The position numbers and the translations under genes are program-made. Positions 17,023 through 26,500 of a DNA stretch of 49,101 nucleotides are shown here, one piece after another; positions within the stretch are counted from its first letter, which is position 1, and the number at the start of each line of letters is the position of its first letter. The stretch is from positions 1 through 49,101 of the IMG/VR virus record IMGVR_UViG_3300036401_000045. The stretch is one strand, 5' to 3'. Source of the DNA: a virus. The notes beneath the pieces were generated by a model, which was given only the letters and a program-made list of their open reading frames with translations, searched no databases and was not told where the DNA came from.

Positions 17023-17829
17023 ATGACCGCGGAAGTCGATATTGCTAACCGAGCGCTATCGGCTATCGGAACACGCTCGCAAATCGCGGCGCTGACGGAG
17101 GCCTCGAACGAAGCGAACCAAGTGAACCTTTTGCTTGATCCGCTTCGGGATGAGCTTCTCCGTTTGGCGCCGTGGGGCTGTGCAACGAACTATGCCAACC
17201 TGACCCTGCTTTGCGCAGCGCCCGGTACACCAGAGAACCCAACTGCAAGCCCGGCGGTTTGGTCCAAGGGCATCCCACCGCCGGGATGGGCCTACGAATA
17301 CGAGTATCCAAGCGATTGCTTGCGCGCCCTATGGATCGTTCCACAGTTCGCAACGGGCTTCACCTCAGGTGTCCCGATTACGACAGCGGTGACGGGTAGC
17401 GCGGTGAGTTTCTGGAACGGCCCGCCGGTCAAGTTCAGGATCGCGATAGACCAGATCACTGATGGCGTTCCCGCTGTTGGCGGGGCCGACACTAAGGTCA
17501 TCTTGACCTCGCAGGAACAGGCCATTCTGTGCTATGTGAAGCAGGTAATTAACCCTGACATTTGGGACTCGCAGTTTCAACAGGCCCTCGTCGCGGGTCT
17601 TGCAGCCCGGCTTATCATGGCGTTGATAGGCGACAAAGGCCTCGCTAATCAGAAGCTGGTCGAGGCCAATGGGTATATCACTCTTGCGAGACAGGGTGAT
17701 GGGAACGAAGGCCTGACTGTGAACGACGTTACGCCGGACTTCATTCGGCAGCGCGGGATAGCTTATTCCGGTGACGGATACTCCCCAAACAATATGTTTG
17801 ATTGGGGACCGATGCTAACACTATACTGA
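17023..17829 (+). CDS. Tail tube protein A / head-tail adaptor (T7 gp11-like)
   Basis: 268 residues. The first part (EVDIANRALSAIGTRSQIAA, then EANQVNLLLDPLRDELLRLA) is the usual opening of podovirus tail tubular A or adaptor proteins that ring the portal exit. A loop region with W and P residues (SKGIPPPGWAYEYEYPSDCL) and a late helix (QQALVAGLAARLIMALIGDK) follow. It is placed immediately before the tube B/nozzle gene, as in T7-like phages. Confidence 0.8.
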   Translation: MTAEVDIANRALSAIGTRSQIAALTEASNEANQVNLLLDPLRDELLRLAPWGCATNYANLTLLCAAPGTPENPTASPAVWSKGIPPPGWAYEYEYPSDCLRALWIVPQFATGFTSGVPITTAVTGSAVSFWNGPPVKFRIAIDQITDGVPAVGGADTKVILTSQEQAILCYVKQVINPDIWDSQFQQALVAGLAARLIMALIGDKGLANQKLVEANGYITLARQGDGNEGLTVNDVTPDFIRQRGIAYSGDGYSPNNMFDWGPMLTLY

Positions 17830-17863
17830 TACATACCCACCGGCAACCGGGAGATATGGCTCA

Positions 17864-20437
17864 TTGTCTGAGAACCGCATCCAGACCTCTTTCGCGGCAG
17901 GGGAATTAGCCCCGAGTATATTCGCGCGCACGGATCTGAGTAAGTATCACTCAGGCGCGGCGGTTCTGCGGAACTTCTTCGTTGATTACCGATCAGGGGC
18001 ATCGACCCGGCAGGGCTCAAAGTTCATCATTCAGGCCCTGATCTCGAATAAGCCGGTCCGACTTATTCCATTTCAATATTCCACGATCACCTCTTATATG
18101 CTCGAGTTTGGTGATTTCTATGTGAGGTTCATTAACAACGGGACGTCAGTCCTCGAGTCCGGCTTCGCGATTACTGGTGCAACGGCGAGCAGTCCAGGGC
18201 AACTCACCGTCACCGGCAACAACTTCGTCGATGGCGACTGGATCTTCGTTCAGGGTATCAACGGGGCGACAGGCTATAACGGGCGCTATTACCTCGTGAG
18301 CGTTTCCGGCGCGACGGTCACGCTGTCAGATGTAAACGGGGTGCCGATCAACGCTGGAAGCTTTGGCATCTATACCTCCGGCGGAACGGCCTCGCGGGTT
18401 TACAAGCTTGCCTCGCCCTACGCCGCGGCGGACTTGGCGTTGTTGAAGTTCACGCAAAGTGCGAGTGTGATGACGTTTGTGCATCCAAACTATCCACCGA
18501 CGACGCTGAGTCTTATTAGTCCGACGAATTGGGTGTTCTCCACGATTGTGTTTGGAACCACTGTTCTTCCGCCGAGCGGTGTTGCCGCTGCTATCACAGG
18601 CGCGGCTGGTTCAACTGACTATGCTTACGTCGTGACCTCTATCGACGATAGTGGGCAGGAAAGCGTAATGTCCTCCCCTCCCGCGACGATAGTCAATGGG
18701 ATTGATATCGGTGCAACTGCTGGAACAGTGACACTCACCTGGGTCGCGGCGACCGGGGCGGTCTCCTATAATATTTACAAGGCCGAGATATCCTTCGCCG
18801 GTCCTGTCCCTTCCGGTGCGGCCTTCGGCTTTATTGGCTCCGCGACCGGCACGACCTTCATTGACTCGAACATCGTGCCAGACTTCGCGACGACCCCGCC
18901 GATAGTCGATAATCCATTCACTGGAGGCAACAACCCCGGCACGACCTGCTACTTCCAGCAGCGCCAGGTGTACGGAGGATCAAACTCGCAGCCCCAGACC
19001 TTCTGGATGAGTCAGCCAGGCGCGTTCAATAACTTCAATTTAAGCGATCCAACCCAACCTGACGATGCAATTACTGGTGCTCTTATCAGCCTTCAGGTCA
19101 ATGCGATCAAATCAATGCTGCCAATGCCAGGCGGCCTTGTGATCTTGACCTCGAAGGGCGCATGGCAGGTGTCAGGTGGGGGCAACGCCTCAACTACTGG
19201 TATCACCCCGGCGAACGCCACCGCTGTTCCACAGGCCTACAATGGCGCATCAGAACTCCCACCGATAGTCGCTAACTACGATATCATTTTTGTTCAGGCC
19301 AAAGGTTCTATTGTTCGAGACCTTTCGTATAATTTCTATGTTAATATCTATACAGGCCAGGATATTTCCATTCTGTCAAACCATCTTTTCCTCGGTCGTC
19401 AGCTTAAAGAGTGGGCCTACGCGGAAGAGCCCTTCAAGCTTGTTTGGGCTGTTACAAGTGATGGAGCCATTCTATCCCTGACCTTTGTTAAGGAACAGGA
19501 GATCTATGGGTGGGCGCGGCATGATACGCTTGGACAGTATCAGTCCGTGGCGTCAATAACTGAGGGCCAGGTCGATGCGATCTACACTGTCGTGAAGCGA
19601 TATCTCGGTGGGCAATGGGTTCAGATGATCGAAAGGTTTGCAGATCGCGCCTTCCCATATGGTGCAGAGGATGCTTGGTCAGTTGACTGTGCGATCCAGT
19701 CGATCATGCCAACCCCGGCGGCCAATCTCACCGTGAGCGCGAGTACTGGCCTCGCGACCTTCACTGCCGATCAGAACGTGTTCTCGGCGGGAAGTGTTGG
19801 GAGTGTCCTACGGGTTGGTGGCGGGATAGCGACGATCACGGTCTACGTGAGTCCAACAGTTGTACAGGGCAATATCACTCAGCCAATCACCGCGACCCTC
19901 GCGAACGATCCGAATAAGACACCGCTCCCGGCGGCCTCCGGCAGTTGGTCTTTGACCAAGCCTTCGTTGACCTTTACCGGCCTTGATTACCTTAATGGTC
20001 AGACCGTCTCGATCCTCGCGGACGGAAGCGTGATAGCACCACAGGTCGTTAGTGGTGGAGTGATTACACTGGCGCAACCAGCAACGAAGGTCGTGGCGGG
20101 CTTGGCTTTCCAGGCCCAACTCCAAACGATGTACCTTGATGTAGGCGAGCCGACAATACAAGGTAAGCGCAAGAAGATCAACGCCCTGACTGTTCGCGCC
20201 GCGAATACGAGGGGGCTGAAGGCCGGACGGACCTTTGCCACAGTGATCCCGATCAAGCAACTCACTGAGACTATCCCGCTTAACGGAGTGATCCCGCTTT
20301 TGACCGGCGACGCTCGTATTGTCATGGACCCGCTGTGGGATGTTCCAGGGCAAATTTGCATACAGGTCGACGATCCCTTGCCGGCCACTGTTCTTGGTGT
20401 GATCCCTGAGATAACTCAAGGAGACACAGCCAAATGA
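17864..20437 (+). CDS. Tail tube protein B / nozzle (T7 gp12-like)
   Basis: 857 residues. The N-terminus (FAAGELAPSIFARTDLSKYH ... LRNFFVDYRSGASTRQG) is the hallmark of the large tail-tube/nozzle proteins of podoviruses. A fibronectin-like insert (about 240-330: YVVTSIDDSGQES ... GAVSYNIYKAE) sits in the middle, then the conserved NNPGTTCYFQQRQVYGGSN and PGAFNNFNLSDP. The start is probably the TTG at 17864, with gggag upstream at a longish distance; no ATG fits. The stop overlaps the following gene. Confidence 0.85.
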   Translation: MSENRIQTSFAAGELAPSIFARTDLSKYHSGAAVLRNFFVDYRSGASTRQGSKFIIQALISNKPVRLIPFQYSTITSYMLEFGDFYVRFINNGTSVLESGFAITGATASSPGQLTVTGNNFVDGDWIFVQGINGATGYNGRYYLVSVSGATVTLSDVNGVPINAGSFGIYTSGGTASRVYKLASPYAAADLALLKFTQSASVMTFVHPNYPPTTLSLISPTNWVFSTIVFGTTVLPPSGVAAAITGAAGSTDYAYVVTSIDDSGQESVMSSPPATIVNGIDIGATAGTVTLTWVAATGAVSYNIYKAEISFAGPVPSGAAFGFIGSATGTTFIDSNIVPDFATTPPIVDNPFTGGNNPGTTCYFQQRQVYGGSNSQPQTFWMSQPGAFNNFNLSDPTQPDDAITGALISLQVNAIKSMLPMPGGLVILTSKGAWQVSGGGNASTTGITPANATAVPQAYNGASELPPIVANYDIIFVQAKGSIVRDLSYNFYVNIYTGQDISILSNHLFLGRQLKEWAYAEEPFKLVWAVTSDGAILSLTFVKEQEIYGWARHDTLGQYQSVASITEGQVDAIYTVVKRYLGGQWVQMIERFADRAFPYGAEDAWSVDCAIQSIMPTPAANLTVSASTGLATFTADQNVFSAGSVGSVLRVGGGIATITVYVSPTVVQGNITQPITATLANDPNKTPLPAASGSWSLTKPSLTFTGLDYLNGQTVSILADGSVIAPQVVSGGVITLAQPATKVVAGLAFQAQLQTMYLDVGEPTIQGKRKKINALTVRAANTRGLKAGRTFATVIPIKQLTETIPLNGVIPLLTGDARIVMDPLWDVPGQICIQVDDPLPATVLGVIPEITQGDTAK

Positions 20438-20853
20438 CAGTTCAGGTTCTTTCCGCAACAGAGGACGACCTTGCGGCGGTCATCAAGCGAAGCGTTTATG
20501 CTGGAAAGAAAGATGAAATAAAGATGGTGCAGCTTTATTTCCGGCGCTCGATCTTCGTGTGGGCGGGCTTTTCGGACGGAGTACCAGTCTGCATTTGGGG
20601 CCTTATTGCCCCGACGATCCTTAATGATAGGGCCTATCTGTGGTTGCTCGTGAATGATCTCGTCGATAAACATCAGTTCACCTTCGTCCGCCATTCGCAG
20701 ATGGAAGTCAAGAAGATGCTGAAGATTTATCCGAGGATAGTTGGCCATGTTGTCGAGCGCGAAGAGCGGTCAAAGCGCTGGTTGAAATGGCTCGGAGTGC
20801 GCCTTGGTGCCCGGCACGATGGCTTCATCGACTTTGAATTGAGGAGTGCCTGA
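20434..20853 (+). CDS. Internal virion protein A-like (T7 gp13 type)
   Basis: 139 residues. It has the truncated GNAT-like pattern of T7 gp13-type proteins: FVWAGFSDGVPVCIWGLIAP, AYLWLLVNDLV, KMLKIYPRIVGHVV and a final RLGARHDGF. T7 gp13 is a small head protein needed for infectivity. Order here (gp13-, gp14-, lysozyme- and gp16-like) matches the T7 internal core block. Both ends overlap neighbours. Confidence 0.7.
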   Translation: MTVQVLSATEDDLAAVIKRSVYAGKKDEIKMVQLYFRRSIFVWAGFSDGVPVCIWGLIAPTILNDRAYLWLLVNDLVDKHQFTFVRHSQMEVKKMLKIYPRIVGHVVEREERSKRWLKWLGVRLGARHDGFIDFELRSA

Positions 20854-21398
20854 TGGCTGACCCGGTAACACTAGGGATCATGGCAGTTGGGACTGCTGTC
20901 AGTGCCTATGGCAAGATGCAAGCCGGCGCTGGCGAAGAGGCCATGTATAACTACAAGGCTCAGGTCGCGGCGATCAATCAGGATATCGCGAATAAGAACG
21001 CGATCTATGCGGGTAAGGTCGGGGAGACTCAGGCACAGACTGTTGGGATGCAAACGAGGTATGATATTGGTACGGAAAAGACTCAACAGGCCGCGAGTGG
21101 TCTCGATGTGAACAAGGGCTCCGCGGTTGATATCCGAGCCTCGCGGGCCGAGGTCGGCGCGGAAGATGTTGCGGTGACGAGGGCAAACGCGGCCAAGACG
21201 GCCTACGGATATCGAACTCAGGCAATGGGATTTCAAGCGGAGTCGGCAATACAAACCGCAGCGGCGCGAAACACGGCAACAGCCACTCAGTTCAATGTCG
21301 CCTCGACGATCCTAAGCGGCGCGAGTGGTATCTCTGATAAGTGGACTAAGATGGCCGGTACTGGCCTCAACGTTCCTCAAAACCCGATAGTGATGTAA
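20853..21398 (+). CDS. Internal virion protein B-like (T7 gp14 type)
   Basis: 181 residues. It has a hydrophobic N-terminal stretch (ITLGIMAVGTAVSAYGKMQA-like, about 5-24) and then long Ala/Gln-rich helices (YNYKAQVAAINQDIANKNAI). T7 gp14 is ejected into the outer membrane to start the DNA conduit, and this composition fits. The assignment rests mainly on position and composition. Confidence 0.65.
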   Translation: MADPVTLGIMAVGTAVSAYGKMQAGAGEEAMYNYKAQVAAINQDIANKNAIYAGKVGETQAQTVGMQTRYDIGTEKTQQAASGLDVNKGSAVDIRASRAEVGAEDVAVTRANAAKTAYGYRTQAMGFQAESAIQTAAARNTATATQFNVASTILSGASGISDKWTKMAGTGLNVPQNPIVM

Positions 21399-23581
21399 TG
21401 CCACAGGTTCCTTACGAAGCAGCACCGAAGGTCGGGGTCTCCCAACAGGGAACGCCCTACATGAATGTGCCAACAACTCCGGCGGCGTTCGGGGTTACTG
21501 TTGGACAGGCCGAGGCGGGCTTTGGTGATGCGATTGAGAAGGCGGGAGAAACTCTTGCTACTGATCGCATTTATATTCAGCAATTTAAGAACTCTGCTAA
21601 TGTAGATAATGCAGCCGCAGCAAATTTCAAGGCTCGCGGCGATCTTGATAACCAGTTTCGTTTATTGTCAGGCGATCAACCGCAAGCGAAACTAAACGAT
21701 CATATTGCAGCACTGGAAAAAGCGAGACAGGCCGGCGAGGACTCACTAACCAGTCCTGTTGCGAAGGAGGCTTATAGAAAGGAAACGATTAGACAGTTTG
21801 CTTATGACGCGGTTAATGCTGGCAATCATGCCGCAACTGAGATGAAGAAGTTTAAGAGGGAAAGCGCAATCGCTTTGGAGAACGAGAAAATTGACGCGAT
21901 GATAGCTGATCCGTATAATGTGCAGTTAAGAGAAGATACAGTTAAGAGTTTAATTGAAACTCAACACGCTCAAGGTTTGGAGGATGGTCTTAGCCAGCCA
22001 GCCGCGACTGATAGGATGAACAAGAGGATTGGTGCGGCCATCAGCAAGGTATCTGCCGCGTTGGCGAATACTGATCCAGATGCGGCGGAAGATCTTGTTA
22101 AAGCTTACAAGGGAAAGCTTCCTGAGTCCATTTACGCGCCGGCTCTCGAGGCCGTTCGGAAGAAGGGAATTGATGTTCGCGCCACTATGACAGGGCAGGC
22201 TATTGGGTCTGAACAGGGCGCAGTAGCGAATGTGCCGGGAAGCTTTATTGCAGGAATTAAGCACTCCGAAGGATTTATGCCGGTAGCAAAATGGGATTAT
22301 AAGCAGAATACAAATGGTTACGGAACCAAGGCACTTTATCCCGGAGAACAGATTGATAGAGCAACTGCACAGGCGCGGTTCGAGTCCGAGATAACTCACG
22401 CTGCAAGCATTGTCGATAAAGTAAGTCCTAATCTTGATCCAGGGACGCGGGCCGCGTTGATCTCTTTGACATTTAATGCTGGTGATAAATGGGTCACCTC
22501 AGGGTTGGGTGATAAGATTAGGGCTGGCGATATCGAGGGTGCAAAGGCATCCTTTGTTCAGTATGTGAAGGCCGGTGGTGTGGATAATCCGGCGCTCTTG
22601 GCGCGGCGCATGCGAGAGGCTCAGTGGTTTGGTCAGGGCGGAACAGGGGCAGGACCACAGGCAGAAGTCAGTGCCGCGCAACGAATTGAAAATCTTGCTA
22701 ACGAATACTATCCTGATGATCCTGTTTCTCGTGCAGAGTTTATTGTTAAGGCACAGGGGGCGACTTCACGACAGTCTACATTCCAGCAGAAACAACAGAA
22801 CATAGAGAAAACACAACTCCAAAATCAAATCCAGACCACTCTTAATGTTGAAAATCCGACAACACAGCGGAAGCCAATCTCTGATGCAGATGCGAGAGCG
22901 GCCGATCCTGACTTTGATACGAAACTGACGAGGCTGCTTGAAATTAACCCGCACTATCGTCACACGCTCGATCAGGCCTATTTGGCAAATGCTAATCAGG
23001 ATAATCCCGACTCGATGCCGAGGCGAATGGAGTATGAACGATGGCGGGGAAGTTCGACAGAGAGTAGAATGGGCTACGATGCTAACGCGGCCTTTAATCA
23101 AGGGAAGATTACAAATAAGGCACGCTTGGATATCATTGCGGAGCAAAGCAAGACACGACATACTGCTGAGGAGGATAATCGCGCAGATCTTATTCTTAAC
23201 CGGCATCGCGCTGCGACTGACGCGGAGAAGGCCTTCCCGAGTAGAACTAATAAGGCTGCAAACGAACGATACGAACAGTTCCGTGGTGCATTAATTATGG
23301 AACTGAAGAAGGCGGAGGCCGGTGGTATTCCGGTTAGGAAACCTGAAGAAGAGGATAAGATAATTAGCAATATCATTCACTCCAGAGTTAAAACTGGACA
23401 ACAACACTGGTACGGAGGTGATATTACGGCTCCACTGTATCAAGTTGAAGGTGATGAATATCGAAATAGCAATCTTCCACCGATTGTGGTTAAGTCAACA
23501 GAAGAGGCAAAAGCACTTCCTCCTGGCAGACAGTATATTCTTAATGGTATTCAAGCCACTAGATCAAGGCCCTCGCAATGA
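21398..23581 (+). CDS. Internal virion protein with lysozyme domain
   Basis: 727 residues. Residues about 282-415 form a T4-type (GH24) lysozyme domain: catalytic Glu in IKHSEGF (E291), the NTNGYGT segment (T310), a conserved LTFNAGD near 358-363, and a C-terminal RRMREAQWF. The flanks are long helices. In T7-like phages a virion-borne muralytic protein opens the cell wall locally for DNA entry; here it is carried by the gp15-position protein. Its start and stop overlap neighbours by a few bases, so the four core proteins are made from one coupled block. Confidence 0.82.
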   Translation: MPQVPYEAAPKVGVSQQGTPYMNVPTTPAAFGVTVGQAEAGFGDAIEKAGETLATDRIYIQQFKNSANVDNAAAANFKARGDLDNQFRLLSGDQPQAKLNDHIAALEKARQAGEDSLTSPVAKEAYRKETIRQFAYDAVNAGNHAATEMKKFKRESAIALENEKIDAMIADPYNVQLREDTVKSLIETQHAQGLEDGLSQPAATDRMNKRIGAAISKVSAALANTDPDAAEDLVKAYKGKLPESIYAPALEAVRKKGIDVRATMTGQAIGSEQGAVANVPGSFIAGIKHSEGFMPVAKWDYKQNTNGYGTKALYPGEQIDRATAQARFESEITHAASIVDKVSPNLDPGTRAALISLTFNAGDKWVTSGLGDKIRAGDIEGAKASFVQYVKAGGVDNPALLARRMREAQWFGQGGTGAGPQAEVSAAQRIENLANEYYPDDPVSRAEFIVKAQGATSRQSTFQQKQQNIEKTQLQNQIQTTLNVENPTTQRKPISDADARAADPDFDTKLTRLLEINPHYRHTLDQAYLANANQDNPDSMPRRMEYERWRGSSTESRMGYDANAAFNQGKITNKARLDIIAEQSKTRHTAEEDNRADLILNRHRAATDAEKAFPSRTNKAANERYEQFRGALIMELKKAEAGGIPVRKPEEEDKIISNIIHSRVKTGQQHWYGGDITAPLYQVEGDEYRNSNLPPIVVKSTEEAKALPPGRQYILNGIQATRSRPSQ

Positions 23582-26500
23582 AGAATGAGCTTGGCGATGA
23601 TGTTCTTGAGGCACCAACTCCTCGAGGCCCGGCAGGGCCAAGCGGGACAGTTAATGAACTTGGCGATCCAATTATGGAGTCGCCTCATAATGGCAACATT
23701 GTTCAGGGCGTTTCGACTCCACCGGAGAGGGCCGCAAAGTCCATTGATATCTCAAATAAGTCCGGTATTCCCTCTCCTATTGTCCATCTTGACCCTGAGA
23801 GCTACGAGCGTGATTATAATATTGACCAAGGCGTCGCCGCTGCGTATAGAAACCCCTACACGCAAAACTATATTAACACCTTCCCGCTTGCATCGTCAGT
23901 CTCGCAGGACGATTGGCCTGCACTAGATCGGGCCTCGCAAGCTGTTCAACAGCTTCATCCTGACGGCCTGGGCAAGCAAGCCGAAGCGGGCTTGCTTCTC
24001 AAGGCTCCTGAAATGGCAGCACTGGCTGACCTTGCGGCTGGCAGACGACAATTCTTGGATATAGTGCAAGACAAGTCGTTCTCTGGTGAATTTAGAAAAC
24101 AGCTTCTCTTGTCACAGACAGCGACGTTCAGCCCGCTTGACATTGCAATGAGCAAGCTGTCGGAGTGGTATGGAAAGGGTATCTCGGCGGCAACTGGAGG
24201 GTTGATACCACCGGAGGAGGCCGAGAAGTCTTTGATGGCGCTTGGCGGTGGTAAGGTCGCGAAGGCTCCGATAGCAGTGCCAACTGATGTTGAGGGCTTT
24301 CTCAGTACCCTGCGAGGTCTGAAAGACCGTGGCGCGATTGAAGAGTTTCTGGCGCGTCGAGCGCGAGGCGAGGTCTATGACGATAAGACTAAGACTTGGT
24401 CAGGAACGCCAAGTCCGCAAACAGAAAATCAGTTAAAGATTGAATACGCGAATAACGCTGCGATGAAGGCGAAGGAGGCTATTGAAGCCGTTGGCGAGAC
24501 CAAGACTGCCGGAAGATCTCAACCAGCGATTGATGCTTGGGCGGCGGCGCATGACGAGCACGGAACAGTGCATATTCCTGGCACAAAACTCATGGAGGTC
24601 TATAAGGCTGCCGGCAAGATACCGATGGTTGGTGACGGCCTCTTTGGGTTCGTTCCCGGCCTCGCACAGAAGATGGAGACGACAGCGGAACTCGGGACGG
24701 AGGTCTCGATCCCGGTTACGAAGTATATTGCCAATATGGCGAACCATCCTGAGGTTCACGATCAGGTCGCTGACGTTGCGCGGTGGCAGCCGAAGGGGAC
24801 GACGCTGGAGGAGGCGAAAGAATTTGGAAAGGCAGAGCCGGAGAAGGGGCCAGCCGAGCCAACGGCAGAAACAGCACCAGTAGCAGGACCTGAGAAGGAT
24901 AAACAGGTTCTCGAGGCCGTTGCCAAAGAGAGCAATTCTTTAAGCACCTCGAAGCCTGAACTCTTTACTAAGCCATTTATCGAAGATGCGGAGACCCTCG
25001 GCGTTACCAAGGGTGAGCTTAAACGCTACGCTGATCTAATTGATCGCGCCAATGAGGCCAAGCTGACTAAAGCTGTGGCGTTCGCGGCGCGGGAGGTTAA
25101 GCGACGACAAGGCCCTGAATGGAAGAGCAATCAAGATGAGATACGCTCAGAGGTTGAAACAGACTTCCGATCCAGACCTGACCTTGCGGCTGATAGATAC
25201 CTGCGGACCGGCGATCTTCCGTCTGGAATATCAGTCGAAAAGGTTAAGCTTAATAGAGCGGAGGTTGAAAAGATCGCTGGCAAGGGCGCGCTCGCTAAGT
25301 TCGCCACTGATGAAGAGGGCGCTAACCTTAATGTACTCGCGAATACTTTTGGCTTCAAGGACGCGCCAGATCTTATTCGTTCTTTGGACGCCCTTGATAA
25401 GGCACGGAAGGCGGCTGATAAGGGACCGAAGGCCCACACAGACCAACTAATCAAGGACGAGACAGGAAGGAGAATGGAAGAGAAGTATGGGAACCTGAAT
25501 GAGAATATTGCACTGGAGGCGAGTGCAATGGCACTGGCAGATCATGAGGTTGATCTGTTGTCGGCACAATGGAGGATGCTCGCGAAACTCAACGGAAAGG
25601 AGCCTCCAGTTCAGTTGGATAACTTGAAGTCGTGGGCCAAGGACCAATTTGATCAGGCAGAGGTCTCACAGGTTAGCTATGAGACCTTCCGGCGGGCGGC
25701 TGAGAAAGGTGGGCGCGAGGTCGAAAAGGCCATGCTCAAGCAGGATTGGGCAGAGGCACTGAAACAAAAGCAGAGCCAGACCTTAAATGTTATTCTCGCG
25801 AAAGAGGCAAAGGCTTTTGAAAAAGAACGAGCCTCGCTTGATAAGCTCGTCGATAAGTATAAGAGCGATGCTAACCTGCCTAGGGTCGATCAGGCCTTCA
25901 CCGATCAAATCCACGGCCTCTTGCAGATGTATGATGTGGGGCTGAAACGAACCCGGCAGAACATTGACTACAATCTTGATGGAAAGACTTGGAGCGATTT
26001 CGTTGACGAGCAGAACCGCAATGGTTCATTGCTGCCAAAACCGTCCTTACCGACTCCCGGTGCGGGCCACAATGGAGGGCCTCCGCTAGGGATCGAGGAC
26101 TTCACTGTTAGTCAGTTCAGGGACTATGTGAGCTTGCTTAAAAGTCTCGATCATAACGGACGGGTCGCGAAGCAGATCGAGATTGCTGGAAAGAAAGAGG
26201 ACTTTTTCCAAGCCATAGATAAGATCACGAAGAACTTAGATACACTCGAAAAAGAGAATTTCGATCCTGATGCGAAGGGGCCAATCAGTGCATTGCGACG
26301 GATGGGTCGCTATGTTGACTCGAAGCTCTTGAAAGCCGAGAAGCTCTTTGACTGGATTGATAAGGAGGACCCGCTCGGCCCGATGAACTCTGCGGTCCTG
26401 AGAGGATTGATTGAAGGAGAACAGAACAAAGGGTTTATGATTACGAAGCTCGCTAAAATGGCAGATGCCCTTCCTAATAATCGGGCTTGGGGCAAGGCAT

